Assembly: GCF_046224405.1 (NCBI RefSeq)
Contig: NZ_JBJXRK010000003.1
Coordinates: 1-64,000 of the forward strand
From: Gudongella sp046224405
GTDB taxonomy: Bacteria; Bacillota; Clostridia; Tissierellales; Tissierellaceae
Direction: 5' to 3'
DNA length: 64,000 bases
Under the pieces are notes generated by a model. That model was not told the DNA's origin. It was given only the letters and a program-made list of their open reading frames with translations, and ran no database searches. The translations under genes were made by a program, and so were the position numbers. This document shows positions 25,564-33,889 of this stretch, in pieces. Each line of letters begins with the position of its first letter. Positions within the stretch are counted from its first letter, which is position 1.

Positions 25564-27726
25564 ATGCTAGAAAACTTGTTAATGAGAATTGAACAATATA
25601 ATCCGCAGGCTGATATGGAGTTAATTATAAAAGCCTACAACTTTGCCGAGTCTGCACATGAAGGTCAGGTAAGAAATTCAGGTGAAAAGTATTTCGTTCA
25701 CCCGGTTCATGTTGCAATGCTGCTTGCTGACTTAAGCATGGATACTTCAACTATAATAGCTGGCTTGCTACATGATGTAATAGAGGATACAAATGTCAGC
25801 TATGAAAAGATCAAGGAAGAATTCGGAGAAGAGGTTGCTGACATGGTAGATGGAGTAACCAAGTTGAAAAAGCTCCACTACAAGACAAAGCAGGAAAATC
25901 AGGCTGAGAATCTTAGGAAAATGGTTGTTGCTATGGCTAAGGACATACGTGTAATTATCGTAAAGCTAGCAGATAGATTGCACAACATGAGAACTCTGGA
26001 GTATATGACTGATGAAAAGAAAAAAGAAAAAGCTATTGAAACTTTAGAGATTTATGCTCCAATAGCACACAGATTAGGAATTTCAAAGATAAAATGGGAG
26101 CTTGAGGATTTATCTCTTAGGTATCTTGATCCTGAGAATTACTATGATTTGGTTGATAAGGTTTCAAAGCGCAGACTGGAGAGGGAAGCATACATTGATC
26201 AGATTATAGATATTTTACATGAAAAGCTTGGAGAAATGGGTATCAAGGCTGATATTAATGGCAGACCAAAGAACTTTTACAGCATTTACAAGAAAATGAT
26301 GTACCAGGGAAAGGCATTTGAACAGATTTATGATCTTACGGCAGTAAGAATTCTTGTTGATAACATTAAGGATTGCTATGGTGCATTGGGAATCGTACAC
26401 ACATTGTGGAAGCCTCTACCAGGTAGATTCAAGGATTATGTGGCGATGCCCAAGCCAAACATGTATCAGTCGCTCCACACGACCGTTATGGGAAATAAAG
26501 GTGAAATATTTGAGGTGCAGATTAGAACCTATGATATGCATAGGACAGCTGAATATGGTATCGCTGCCCATTGGAAGTACAAGGAGGGTAATCCTAAAAC
26601 AGATAATTTTGATGAAAAGTTGACCTGGCTGAGACAACTTATGGAATGGCAAAGCGATATGAATGATCCAAAGGAGTTTATGGAGGCTCTTAAAATTGAT
26701 TTCTTTACTGATGAGGTATTTGTCTTTACACCAAGGGGAGATGTAATAAATCTTCCAGAAGGCTCAACACCAATAGATTTTGCATATAGGGTTCATACTG
26801 ATGTTGGAAACAAGTGTGTCGGAGCTAAAGTTGATAACCGAATTGTACCATTGAATCATAAACTTAGAAACGGTAACATTGTTGAAGTAATCACCAGTGC
26901 AAACAGTAGCGGACCAAGTAGAGACTGGCTAAAGATTGTTAAGAGCAACCAGGCCAAGACAAAAATCAAACAGTACTTTAAATTGAAGGAAAGGGATAAA
27001 AACGTTGCAAAGGGAAAAGAATACCTTGAAAAGGAAATAAAACGTCTTGGATACAAGCCATCTGACATTCTCAAGGATGAATGGCTCAAGAACATAGCTA
27101 CAAAGGTTAGCATAAACTCAATAGAAGATCTTTATGCATCAATTGGTTATGGTAGCATAACCCTAAACCAGGTAATAAATAAACTTAAGGAAATTTACAG
27201 TGAACACTTTAAGCCAGAAGAAAAGGATATCATTGAAAGCAATATCCAGAAAGCTGCAAGGAAATCAAAACCAAAGCATACCCAGGGTATTAAGGTAAAG
27301 GGAATTGACAACATAAAGGTAAGGTTTTCAAAGTGTTGCAACCCAGTACCAGGGGATGATATTGTAGGTTTTATTACAAGAGGAAGAGGGGTCTCAATAC
27401 ACAGGACAGATTGCCCAAACATCAAATCAGACCTTGCCGATGAGGAAAGATTGATTGAAGTTACCTGGGACTTTGAGAAGAAAGCCTCCTATAATGCAGA
27501 AATTCAAGTAAGAGCTGCTGACCGTCCAGGATTGTTGGCTGAAATAGCGCTTAAGATTAATGATGCTGATATTGGTCTGGTCTCCCTTAATGCGAGGACA
27601 AATAAAGATAAGTCAGTATTGATTACAATGATATTGGAGATACATGATAAGGAGCAACTAAACGATTTAATGAAAAAAGTGAGAAAGATAGGAAATGTAT
27701 TTGATGTTTACAGAGTGACAGCATAA
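25564..27726 (+). CDS. relA: bifunctional (p)ppGpp synthetase/hydrolase
   Basis: 720 residues. Domain order: HD hydrolase (HPVHVAMLLADLSMD, GLLHDVIEDT, VKLADRLHNMRTL), synthetase (GRPKNFYSIYKKM, QSLHTTVMG, EYGIAAHWKYK), TGS (VFVFTPRGDVINLPEG), a zinc-finger-like region with FSKCCNPVPGDD, and a C-terminal ACT domain. Both catalytic sites look intact, so it makes and degrades the stringent alarmone. It lies four bases after recJ and before dtd, the usual Firmicute order. Confidence 0.96.
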   Translation: MLENLLMRIEQYNPQADMELIIKAYNFAESAHEGQVRNSGEKYFVHPVHVAMLLADLSMDTSTIIAGLLHDVIEDTNVSYEKIKEEFGEEVADMVDGVTKLKKLHYKTKQENQAENLRKMVVAMAKDIRVIIVKLADRLHNMRTLEYMTDEKKKEKAIETLEIYAPIAHRLGISKIKWELEDLSLRYLDPENYYDLVDKVSKRRLEREAYIDQIIDILHEKLGEMGIKADINGRPKNFYSIYKKMMYQGKAFEQIYDLTAVRILVDNIKDCYGALGIVHTLWKPLPGRFKDYVAMPKPNMYQSLHTTVMGNKGEIFEVQIRTYDMHRTAEYGIAAHWKYKEGNPKTDNFDEKLTWLRQLMEWQSDMNDPKEFMEALKIDFFTDEVFVFTPRGDVINLPEGSTPIDFAYRVHTDVGNKCVGAKVDNRIVPLNHKLRNGNIVEVITSANSSGPSRDWLKIVKSNQAKTKIKQYFKLKERDKNVAKGKEYLEKEIKRLGYKPSDILKDEWLKNIATKVSINSIEDLYASIGYGSITLNQVINKLKEIYSEHFKPEEKDIIESNIQKAARKSKPKHTQGIKVKGIDNIKVRFSKCCNPVPGDDIVGFITRGRGVSIHRTDCPNIKSDLADEERLIEVTWDFEKKASYNAEIQVRAADRPGLLAEIALKINDADIGLVSLNARTNKDKSVLITMILEIHDKEQLNDLMKKVRKIGNVFDVYRVTA

Positions 27727-27739
27727 AGGGGGTCAATAG

Positions 27740-28189
27740 ATGAGAGCGGTGGTGCAGAGAGTTTCATCAGGAAAGGTTATTGTTAATGATGAAATTGTAG
27801 GTGAGATAGAGAAAGGTCTTCTAGTCTATCTAGGTGTTGGAGAGAATGATACCGAGACCGATCTGGAATATATGGTAAACAAGGTGACAGGCCTTAGAAT
27901 ATTTGAGGATGAGAATGAAAAGATGAACCTATCGGTTCAGGATATCGGGGGAGAAATACTAGCAATTTCTCAATTTACATTATATGGCGATGCCAGGAAA
28001 GGTAAAAGGCCAAGCTTTACAGATGCAGCTTCCCCTGATGTGGGGGACAGGCTTTATGAAAGGTTTATAGAACGAACCACTGAAATGGGAATAAGAACAG
28101 AGTCTGGAGTTTTCGGGGCTCATATGATGGTTGATTATGTAAATGACGGTCCGGTCACTATTTTACTGGATAGCAATAAGTTGTTCTAA
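27740..28189 (+). CDS. dtd: D-aminoacyl-tRNA deacylase
   Basis: 149 residues, full length. Removes D-amino acids from mischarged tRNA. Diagnostic: MRAVVQRVSSGKVIVN at the start, SQFTLYGDARKGKRPSF in the middle and the DGPVTILLDS end that carries the cross-subunit Gly-Pro site. It follows relA by 13 bases with AAAGGGGGTCAATAG before ATG. Confidence 0.96.
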   Translation: MRAVVQRVSSGKVIVNDEIVGEIEKGLLVYLGVGENDTETDLEYMVNKVTGLRIFEDENEKMNLSVQDIGGEILAISQFTLYGDARKGKRPSFTDAASPDVGDRLYERFIERTTEMGIRTESGVFGAHMMVDYVNDGPVTILLDSNKLF

Positions 28190-28204
28190 GGAGGAATTAC
28201 ACAT

Positions 28205-28834
28205 ATGATAGTTAAGAGACTTCAAGCAGGTGTATACGCAGCAAACTGCTATATTATCCATAATGAGGATGGAGATGGGGTGGTGGTAGATCCGGCTGGA
28301 GACATTGACGATATTATTAAATATTTAGATGGGAACGATGTAAAGGTAGCTGCAATTGTTCTTACTCATGGACACGGAGATCATATAGGTGGAGTGATGG
28401 AGTTAAGAGAAAAGCTTAGTGTACCCGTTATGATACACTCGGATGATGAGGACATGGTGGGAGACAGCGCCCTTAACCTTTCTACGGCAATGCCAATGGG
28501 AGACGTTTATTTTAAGCCGGATATACTATTGGAAGATGGTTCTGTGATTAAAGTTGGTAACAAGGAAATTAAAGTCATACACACACCAGGTCATACCAAA
28601 GGCGGAATATGCCTGTTGGTGGATGGAATACTAATTACAGGGGACACTCTCTTTCAGGGATCAATCGGAAGAACAGATCTGTACGGAGGAGATTTTGATA
28701 CATTGATGAACAGCATCATGGAAAGGCTTATGATCCTACCAGAAGAAACAGTTGTTTATCCTGGACATGGAGGGCAATCGACAATAGGTGTTGAGAAAAG
28801 GAACAATCCATTCATTAGCAGATGGAGAGAGTAG
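28205..28834 (+). CDS. metallo-beta-lactamase-fold hydrolase (glyoxalase II-like)
   Basis: 209 residues. Metal motif THGHGDHIGG at about residues 57-66, then HTPGHTKGG, GDTLFQGSIGRTDL and PGHGG. This is the YcbL/glyoxalase II-like group commonly found after dtd in Clostridia. Activity on thioesters is possible, but the substrate is not known. TAAGGAGGAATTACAT lies before ATG. Confidence 0.88.
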   Translation: MIVKRLQAGVYAANCYIIHNEDGDGVVVDPAGDIDDIIKYLDGNDVKVAAIVLTHGHGDHIGGVMELREKLSVPVMIHSDDEDMVGDSALNLSTAMPMGDVYFKPDILLEDGSVIKVGNKEIKVIHTPGHTKGGICLLVDGILITGDTLFQGSIGRTDLYGGDFDTLMNSIMERLMILPEETVVYPGHGGQSTIGVEKRNNPFISRWRE

Positions 28835-28875
28835 TTCATTGATTTTGATATAATTTAATGATTAGAGTGATGAAG

Positions 28876-30375
28876 ATGATTTATATATTGGTAGATGACA
28901 ATAGAATAAAGACACATGACCCTTACGAACTGGTAAGGGCTTTTTATGGTAACAGTAAGATAAACATAATTGGACCAGACTCAAAGGAAACACTAGACAA
29001 GTTGTCTGAAACGATTCACATTTCATTACAAGATGAAGTGTACAAGGTATCACTTCTTAGAAATAATATTCTTGTTGATTTTGAAAAAATGTCATATCCG
29101 GGCAAGGATTTCTTTAGAGGAGATGGCGCATCAAGAAATAATACAGTTAAATATCTTATCTATAGGCTCTTATCAAGGAATCTGGATACAAAACCACCTT
29201 GGGGAATACTGACAGGGATAAGACCTGTAAAAGTGGCTAAAATTCTTATGGATAAGGGACTTTCACAGGAAAACATCATTGAGGTGCTAACAGATTCGTA
29301 TTTGTTAAGTCCTGACAAGGCAAGACTTATAGCGGATGTTTCAATAACTCAGAAACCTATTTTGGATTCATTGGACAAAAATAGCTACAGTATATACATC
29401 GGTATCCCGTTTTGTCCAACAAGATGTTTTTATTGCTCTTTTCCAACCCTTATAGCTGACAGGAATAACGATATTATGAAAGAATATGTAGATTCATTGA
29501 TTGAGGAGCTGGAAGACACATATTCCATGATGTGCAACTGGCATCCAAATACTGTCTATATTGGTGGAGGAACACCCACATCCTTACCGAAGGAACTTAT
29601 GAGTAAACTCCTATTCCATATCAATATGAGATTTGGAGGAATAAAAGAGCTTACAGTTGAGGCTGGCAGACCTGATACAATAGATCGTGAATACCTGGAA
29701 CTGCTGAAAAGTAATAGAGTTGATAGAATTAGCATCAATCCACAGACAATGGACGATAATACATTGAGGATCATTGGAAGAAAACATTCTGCCAAGGACA
29801 TTGTTGAAGCATACAGGCTAAGCAAGGAAATTGGAATTGAAACCGTAAATATGGACTTGATTGTAGGGCTTCCTGGAGAGAACAGAAGAAGTGTTGGGGA
29901 AACTCTTAAGATCATTGGAAAGCTTGAGCCGGACAATCTCACAGTTCATACACTTGCTGTTAAAAAGGGTTCTGAGTTCATTCTTGATAGGGAAAAGTAT
30001 GAAATTACACCTACGGTTGAAATTCAGGAAATGCTCCGCATGGCATCCGAGTTTGCCAAAGAGAATAGTATGATTCCATATTACCTATATAGGCAAAAAC
30101 AAATAATGGGAAATTTTGAAAACATTGGCTACAGTAAAAAAGACAATCCAAGTCTGTACAATGTTTCAATAATGGAAGAGAAGGAAACCATAATTGGAAT
30201 CGGCATGGGATCAACCTCTAAATTTTATAATAAGCTGGATAAGACTATTGACACTTTGGCAAACTTCAGAAGCATTAGGGAATATATGGAAAGACTGTCT
30301 GAGCTGAAAAGTCGAAAAAGGCAGAAAATCAATGAAATTGAAGCTTCGTGGAGCAAGTTATACCTTGACACATAG
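28876..30375 (+). CDS. hemZ: HemZ-type radical SAM protein (coproporphyrinogen dehydrogenase-like)
   Basis: 499 residues from ATG 28876; in-frame ATGs at 28858 and 28870 are alternatives and none has a strong ribosome site. The N-terminal 165 residues are specific to HemZ, then comes the radical SAM core with CPTRCFYCSF (CxxxCxxC), YIGGGTPTSLP, VEAGRPDTI, RISINPQTM and VNMDLIVGLPGE. HemZ proteins are HemN relatives annotated as oxygen-independent coproporphyrinogen oxidases, but proof is limited and a role other than haem synthesis is possible. The 3' end of the gene contains the promoter of the next unit. Confidence 0.88.
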   Translation: MIYILVDDNRIKTHDPYELVRAFYGNSKINIIGPDSKETLDKLSETIHISLQDEVYKVSLLRNNILVDFEKMSYPGKDFFRGDGASRNNTVKYLIYRLLSRNLDTKPPWGILTGIRPVKVAKILMDKGLSQENIIEVLTDSYLLSPDKARLIADVSITQKPILDSLDKNSYSIYIGIPFCPTRCFYCSFPTLIADRNNDIMKEYVDSLIEELEDTYSMMCNWHPNTVYIGGGTPTSLPKELMSKLLFHINMRFGGIKELTVEAGRPDTIDREYLELLKSNRVDRISINPQTMDDNTLRIIGRKHSAKDIVEAYRLSKEIGIETVNMDLIVGLPGENRRSVGETLKIIGKLEPDNLTVHTLAVKKGSEFILDREKYEITPTVEIQEMLRMASEFAKENSMIPYYLYRQKQIMGNFENIGYSKKDNPSLYNVSIMEEKETIIGIGMGSTSKFYNKLDKTIDTLANFRSIREYMERLSELKSRKRQKINEIEASWSKLYLDT

Positions 30376-30393
30376 TAAGTATTATTTTATAAT
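30365..30393 (+). promoter_or_regulatory. consensus sigma-A promoter of the aspS T-box unit, inside the hemZ 3' end
   Basis: TTGACA (30365-30370), exactly 17 bases, TATAAT (30388-30393). The -35 box overlaps the last codons of hemZ. Transcription should start near 30400, the 5' end of the T-box leader. Confidence 0.9.
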
Positions 30394-30404
30394 TATCTAA
30401 ATTA

Positions 30405-30622
30405 AATAAAATGACTTTGATAAGGAAAAGTAATGGAATCACTTGGGTTAAGAGAGCTGATGATGGTGGGAATTCAGTGCCAATATTCTGTGAAGACACC
30501 TTTGAGTCAGCAGTTTAACTGCTCGTGAAATACGTTATAAATTGAGTGAGGAAAACCTAATTAGGGTGGCACCGCGAGATAGCCTCTCGTCCCTGAAAAT
30601 CAGAGATGAGGGGCTTTATTTA
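30405..30622 (+). ncRNA. T-box leader, aspartate specific, upstream of aspS
   Basis: T-box sequence GGGTGGCACCGCG (30564-30576) precedes a terminator hairpin (about 30580-30615) with a T-rich end. The 5' part AAAAGTAATGG and GCTGATGATGGTGG are typical of stem I. In the specifier position the codon is GAC (30495-30497), followed by A and CCTTTGAG, matching aspartate. Uncharged tRNA-Asp should stabilise the antiterminator and allow aspS expression. Confidence 0.92.
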
Positions 30623-30641
30623 TTTTAAGGAGGTAATGGAT

Positions 30642-32429
30642 ATGGGAGAAAGAATGGGGAATTTAAGACGAACAAATATGTGTGGAAGTCTGAGGATGGA
30701 GGATGTAGGCAAAGATGTTATCCTGATGGGATGGGTACAAAGAGAAAGAAATCTTGGGGGGCTACTCTTTATAGATCTTAGAGATACCACTGGAATGGTT
30801 CAGATAGTATTCGATGACGAGGCACCAAAGGAAATGATGTCAAAGGCTGAAACAGTTAGAGCTGAATATGTAATTGCAATTAGAGGAAAAGTTCGAGAAA
30901 GGCAATCTAAGAATCCTAACATGCCAACTGGAGATATTGAAGTTCTAGCGGAGGAGATTCGAATACTGGATGAAGCTGAAACACCACCGATTTACATTAA
31001 GGATGAAGATAATGTAAGTGAGACAATGAGGCTTAAGTACAGATATCTTGATTTGCGTAAGCCTTCAATGCAAGAAAATTTGAAGCTTAGGGCAAACATT
31101 GCAAAGGTTGTGAGGGATTTCTTCCATGAAAACAGTTTCGTGGAAATTGAAACTCCAATGCTAACTAAGCCAACCCCGGAAGGAGCAAGGGATTATCTTG
31201 TGCCAAGCAGAGTAAATCCTGGACAGTTCTATGCATTGCCACAATCACCACAGCTTATGAAACAGCTTCTCATGGTATCCGGAATGGATCGATACTATCA
31301 GATAGTGAAATGCTTCAGAGACGAGGATTTAAGGGCAAACAGGCAGCCTGAGTTCACTCAGGTGGATGTGGAAATGAGCTTTGTTGATGTTGAAGATGTA
31401 TTGGGGATAAATGAAAAGCTCGTTCAAAGGTTGTTCAAGGAAATTAAGGGAATTGAAATAGAGCTGCCACTGAAAAGAATGACTTATGATGAAGCCATGG
31501 AGAGATATGGTGTTGACAAACCTGATTTAAGATTTGGACTGGAGCTTAAAAATGCTTCAGAGCTTTTGAAAGGATGTGGATTTAAGGTATTCAATGAAAC
31601 CATCCAAAATGGTGGAGTAGTTAAGGGGATAAATGTAAAGGCTGGAGCCGAGAAGTTTACACGTAAGGATATAAGCAAGCTTGAGGATTACGCAAAGACC
31701 TATGGTGCTAAGGGATTGGCTTGGGTAAAAATGACGGAGGATGGAATAAGTTCACCAATTGCCAAATTCTTTAGTGATGAAGAAATGAAGGAAATAATTG
31801 AGTTCTTCCAAGGAGAAGCTGGTGACCTATTGCTTTTTGTGGCTGACGGCATCAATGTCGCAAATGATAGTTTAGGCAACCTGAGAAATGAGCTTGCAAA
31901 AAGACTTGACCTGATCAGTGAAGAGGATTATAAGATATTATGGATTACTGACTTTCCACTGTTCGAATACGATGAGGAAGAAAACAGGTATGTTGCAAAG
32001 CATCATCCGTTTACACACCCGGTTGAAGAAGATGTCCATCTACTGGAAAGTGAACCCCATAGAGTAAGGGCTAAAGCTTATGACTTGGTAATAAATGGTG
32101 ATGAAATGGGTGGCGGAAGTATTAGAATCAACAATTCAGAGCTGCAATCCAGAATGTTTAGTGCATTGGGTTTCACTAAGGAAGAGGCAGAATCAAAGTT
32201 TGGTTTTCTTCTAAATGCATTTAGATATGGTACACCACCGCATGGAGGAATAGCCTTTGGACTAGATAGATTGGTCATGCTATTCTCCGGAAGCGCAAAT
32301 ATAAGAGACGTAATAGCCTTTCCCAAGACTCAATCTGCAACTTGTCTTATGACTGATGCTCCCACAGAAGCTTCACAGAAGCAGCTTGAGGAAGTACACA
32401 TCAGGGTTGAGTTGAAAGATGAAAAGTAG
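30642..32429 (+). CDS. aspS: aspartyl-tRNA synthetase
   Basis: 595 residues from ATG 30642 (AAGGAGG eight bases upstream; ATG 30636 is too close). N-terminal OB-fold anticodon domain, then class II motifs (FLEIETP-like FVEIETPMLTKPTPEGARD, QSPQLMKQLLM, FRDEDLRANRQPEFTQ), a bacterial GAD insertion (about 300-420), and GLDRLVMLFSG with AFPKTQ at the end. The normal length for the bacterial type. Whether it also charges tRNA-Asn cannot be told from what I see. Confidence 0.96.
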   Translation: MGERMGNLRRTNMCGSLRMEDVGKDVILMGWVQRERNLGGLLFIDLRDTTGMVQIVFDDEAPKEMMSKAETVRAEYVIAIRGKVRERQSKNPNMPTGDIEVLAEEIRILDEAETPPIYIKDEDNVSETMRLKYRYLDLRKPSMQENLKLRANIAKVVRDFFHENSFVEIETPMLTKPTPEGARDYLVPSRVNPGQFYALPQSPQLMKQLLMVSGMDRYYQIVKCFRDEDLRANRQPEFTQVDVEMSFVDVEDVLGINEKLVQRLFKEIKGIEIELPLKRMTYDEAMERYGVDKPDLRFGLELKNASELLKGCGFKVFNETIQNGGVVKGINVKAGAEKFTRKDISKLEDYAKTYGAKGLAWVKMTEDGISSPIAKFFSDEEMKEIIEFFQGEAGDLLLFVADGINVANDSLGNLRNELAKRLDLISEEDYKILWITDFPLFEYDEEENRYVAKHHPFTHPVEEDVHLLESEPHRVRAKAYDLVINGDEMGGGSIRINNSELQSRMFSALGFTKEEAESKFGFLLNAFRYGTPPHGGIAFGLDRLVMLFSGSANIRDVIAFPKTQSATCLMTDAPTEASQKQLEEVHIRVELKDEK

Positions 32430-33171
32430 ATTTGAACGATCAGCATACCTTCTTGGAGAGGGAGCAATGGAGAAATTGAAAAATGCCACTGTTGCGGTTT
32501 TCGGAGTTGGAGGAGTTGGGTCATATGCTGCAGAAGCTCTAGCAAGAACAGGAATTGGCAAGCTAGTTCTTGTAGATTATGATATAATAGATGTAACCAA
32601 TATCAATCGTCAGGTTCATGCAACAGATAGTACTGTAGGGTTACCGAAAGTGGATGCCATGAAGAAAAGACTCCTGGAAATCAATCCAGACTTACAGGTT
32701 GTTGTGCTCAAAGAAAAATATTCGGTTGAGACACGACAGAAACTACTGGTGGATGACTATGATTACATTATAGATGCGATTGACATGATATCATCCAAAA
32801 TTGACCTGATAGTATCAGCAAAATCCATGGGAATACCAATAGTTAGCTCTATGGGAGCAGGGAATAAGCTTAACCCCACTGATTTCAAGGTTGCAGACAT
32901 ATATGACACCAAAATTTGCCCCTTGGCTCGGGTTATTCGTCAGGAGTTAAGAAAAAGAGGCATAGAAAACCTTAAGGTTGTATACTCTGAGGAGGAGCCC
33001 CTAAAGGTAAATCTTGGAGAAAAAGATCGTCGGAAGGCAGTCCCTGGAAGCGTAGGGTTTGTTCCGCCTGTGGTAGGTTTGATAATAGCATCAGAAGTAA
33101 TAAAGGATATAGTAGGACAGGAGGAGAGAAGAAGTGGATCAAATAGGATTTGTAATAAAGAAGGTAGATGA
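32419..33171 (+). CDS. tcdA: tRNA threonylcarbamoyladenosine dehydratase (TcdA/ThiF family)
   Basis: 250 residues. E1-like fold: VFGVGGVGSYAAEALARTGI nucleotide-binding motif, LVDYDIIDVTNINRQVHA and a DAIDMISSKIDLI stretch, then GAGNKLNPTDF and ICPLARVIRQELRK. This set is typical of TcdA, which uses ATP to close t6A37 of tRNA to its cyclic form. The start overlaps the aspS end by 11 bases, and the 3' end overlaps the RseC-like gene by 38 bases, so translation is likely coupled. Confidence 0.9.
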   Translation: MKSRFERSAYLLGEGAMEKLKNATVAVFGVGGVGSYAAEALARTGIGKLVLVDYDIIDVTNINRQVHATDSTVGLPKVDAMKKRLLEINPDLQVVVLKEKYSVETRQKLLVDDYDYIIDAIDMISSKIDLIVSAKSMGIPIVSSMGAGNKLNPTDFKVADIYDTKICPLARVIRQELRKRGIENLKVVYSEEEPLKVNLGEKDRRKAVPGSVGFVPPVVGLIIASEVIKDIVGQEERRSGSNRICNKEGR

Positions 33172-33556
33172 ACAAAAGGTACAGCTTGAAGTTAAGAGAG
33201 CTTCAGGATGAGGCAGCTGTAATTCTTGCGCAAGTTCTTGCGAAGTAAAGCCTCATTATGTAACGGTAAAAAACAATATTGATGCAAAGCCTGGTGATTT
33301 TGTGGAGCTTCAGGCAGTACAGAAGAATGTAATGAAATATGTTACCATAATCTATATGATTCCATTTGCATTCCTTATTCTGGGGATTGTATTAGGTAAC
33401 AGCCTTTTCAAAGGAGTTGACACAGCCAATAACGAACTGATGATTTTTGGAATGGGTATACTTTTCCTGGCAATATCATTAGTGGTTGTAAGAATAATAG
33501 ACAAGGTATTTGCAAAGAAGGACGAGAGTATTATAGTCATGACAAGAAAGCTATAA
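33134..33556 (+). CDS. RseC-family membrane redox protein, candidate selenoprotein (in-frame TGA)
   Basis: 140 residues if TGA 33209-33211 is read as selenocysteine (residue 26). GTG 33134 has AGGAGGAG upstream, and VDQIGFVIKKVDEQ is a typical SoxR-reducing-system/RseC start. The motif reads SG-U-GSCNSCASSC, with TGA in place of the first Cys of CGxCxxC. After it come a short soluble part and two membrane segments (about 73-93 and 103-123), as in the family. Directly 3' of the TGA a SECIS-like stem-loop can be drawn. An ordinary reading would need a short orphan fragment plus an 84-residue gene starting in mid-domain, which I find unlikely. RseC proteins are associated with electron transfer to Fe-S regulators or Rnf. 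Confidence 0.8.
33209..33255 (+). promoter_or_regulatory. SECIS-like stem-loop at the in-frame TGA
   Basis: TGAGGC (33209-33214) pairs perfectly with GCCTCA (33250-33255). Inside, CGCAA (33229-33233) pairs with TTGCG (33238-33242) around loop GTTC. The loop begins 22 bases after the TGA, inside the usual 16-37 base window of bacterial SECIS elements, and has G then T at its first positions. Pairing was done by eye. Confidence 0.7.
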
Positions 33557-33568
33557 GGAGGGGTGGTT

Positions 33569-33823
33569 TTGGCGGACAAGGATTCAATAATTGTAAGATT
33601 GAGAAGAGTAGAAGGGCAAATAAAGGGTATACAAAAAATGGTGGATGAAGATAAGTTCTGTGGGGATATACTGGTTCAGATTTCAGCAGCCAGAAGCGCT
33701 TTGAATAATGTCGGGGGACTAATCCTTGAGAATTACATGAAGAATTGTCTTTTGGAGGCACCCGATGGTTCTGAGGAAGATCTTGATAAATTGATTGAGA
33801 TAATGCTGAAATATACAAAGTAG
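33569..33823 (+). CDS. CsoR/DUF156-family regulator, no copper-site His
   Basis: 84 residues from TTG 33569 (AAGGAGGGG upstream; GTG 33563 is too close). All-helical DUF156 fold with RLRRVEGQIKGIQKMVDEDK, the first ligand Cys (FCGDILVQ) and second Cys (ENYMKNCL). In CsoR the residue four before the second Cys is His; here it is Tyr, and the residue just before it is Asn. This argues against copper sensing and is closer to persulfide-sensing (CstR-like) or another effector. Placed directly after the RseC-like gene with 12 bases between, it may regulate or read redox state with it. Confidence 0.88.
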   Translation: MADKDSIIVRLRRVEGQIKGIQKMVDEDKFCGDILVQISAARSALNNVGGLILENYMKNCLLEAPDGSEEDLDKLIEIMLKYTK

Positions 33824-33889
33824 ACTGCTGCTTCATCCTAAGTGCACCCTTATAGGGTGTAACAGAATTCAATTGAAAGGAGTCGGGAT

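Noticed and set aside
33302..33556. Separate 84-residue gene starting at GTG 33302
   Set aside because: It begins in the middle of the RseC domain and has no ribosome site. The upstream 25 codons in the same frame match the family N-terminus, so the TGA is more likely read through as selenocysteine.
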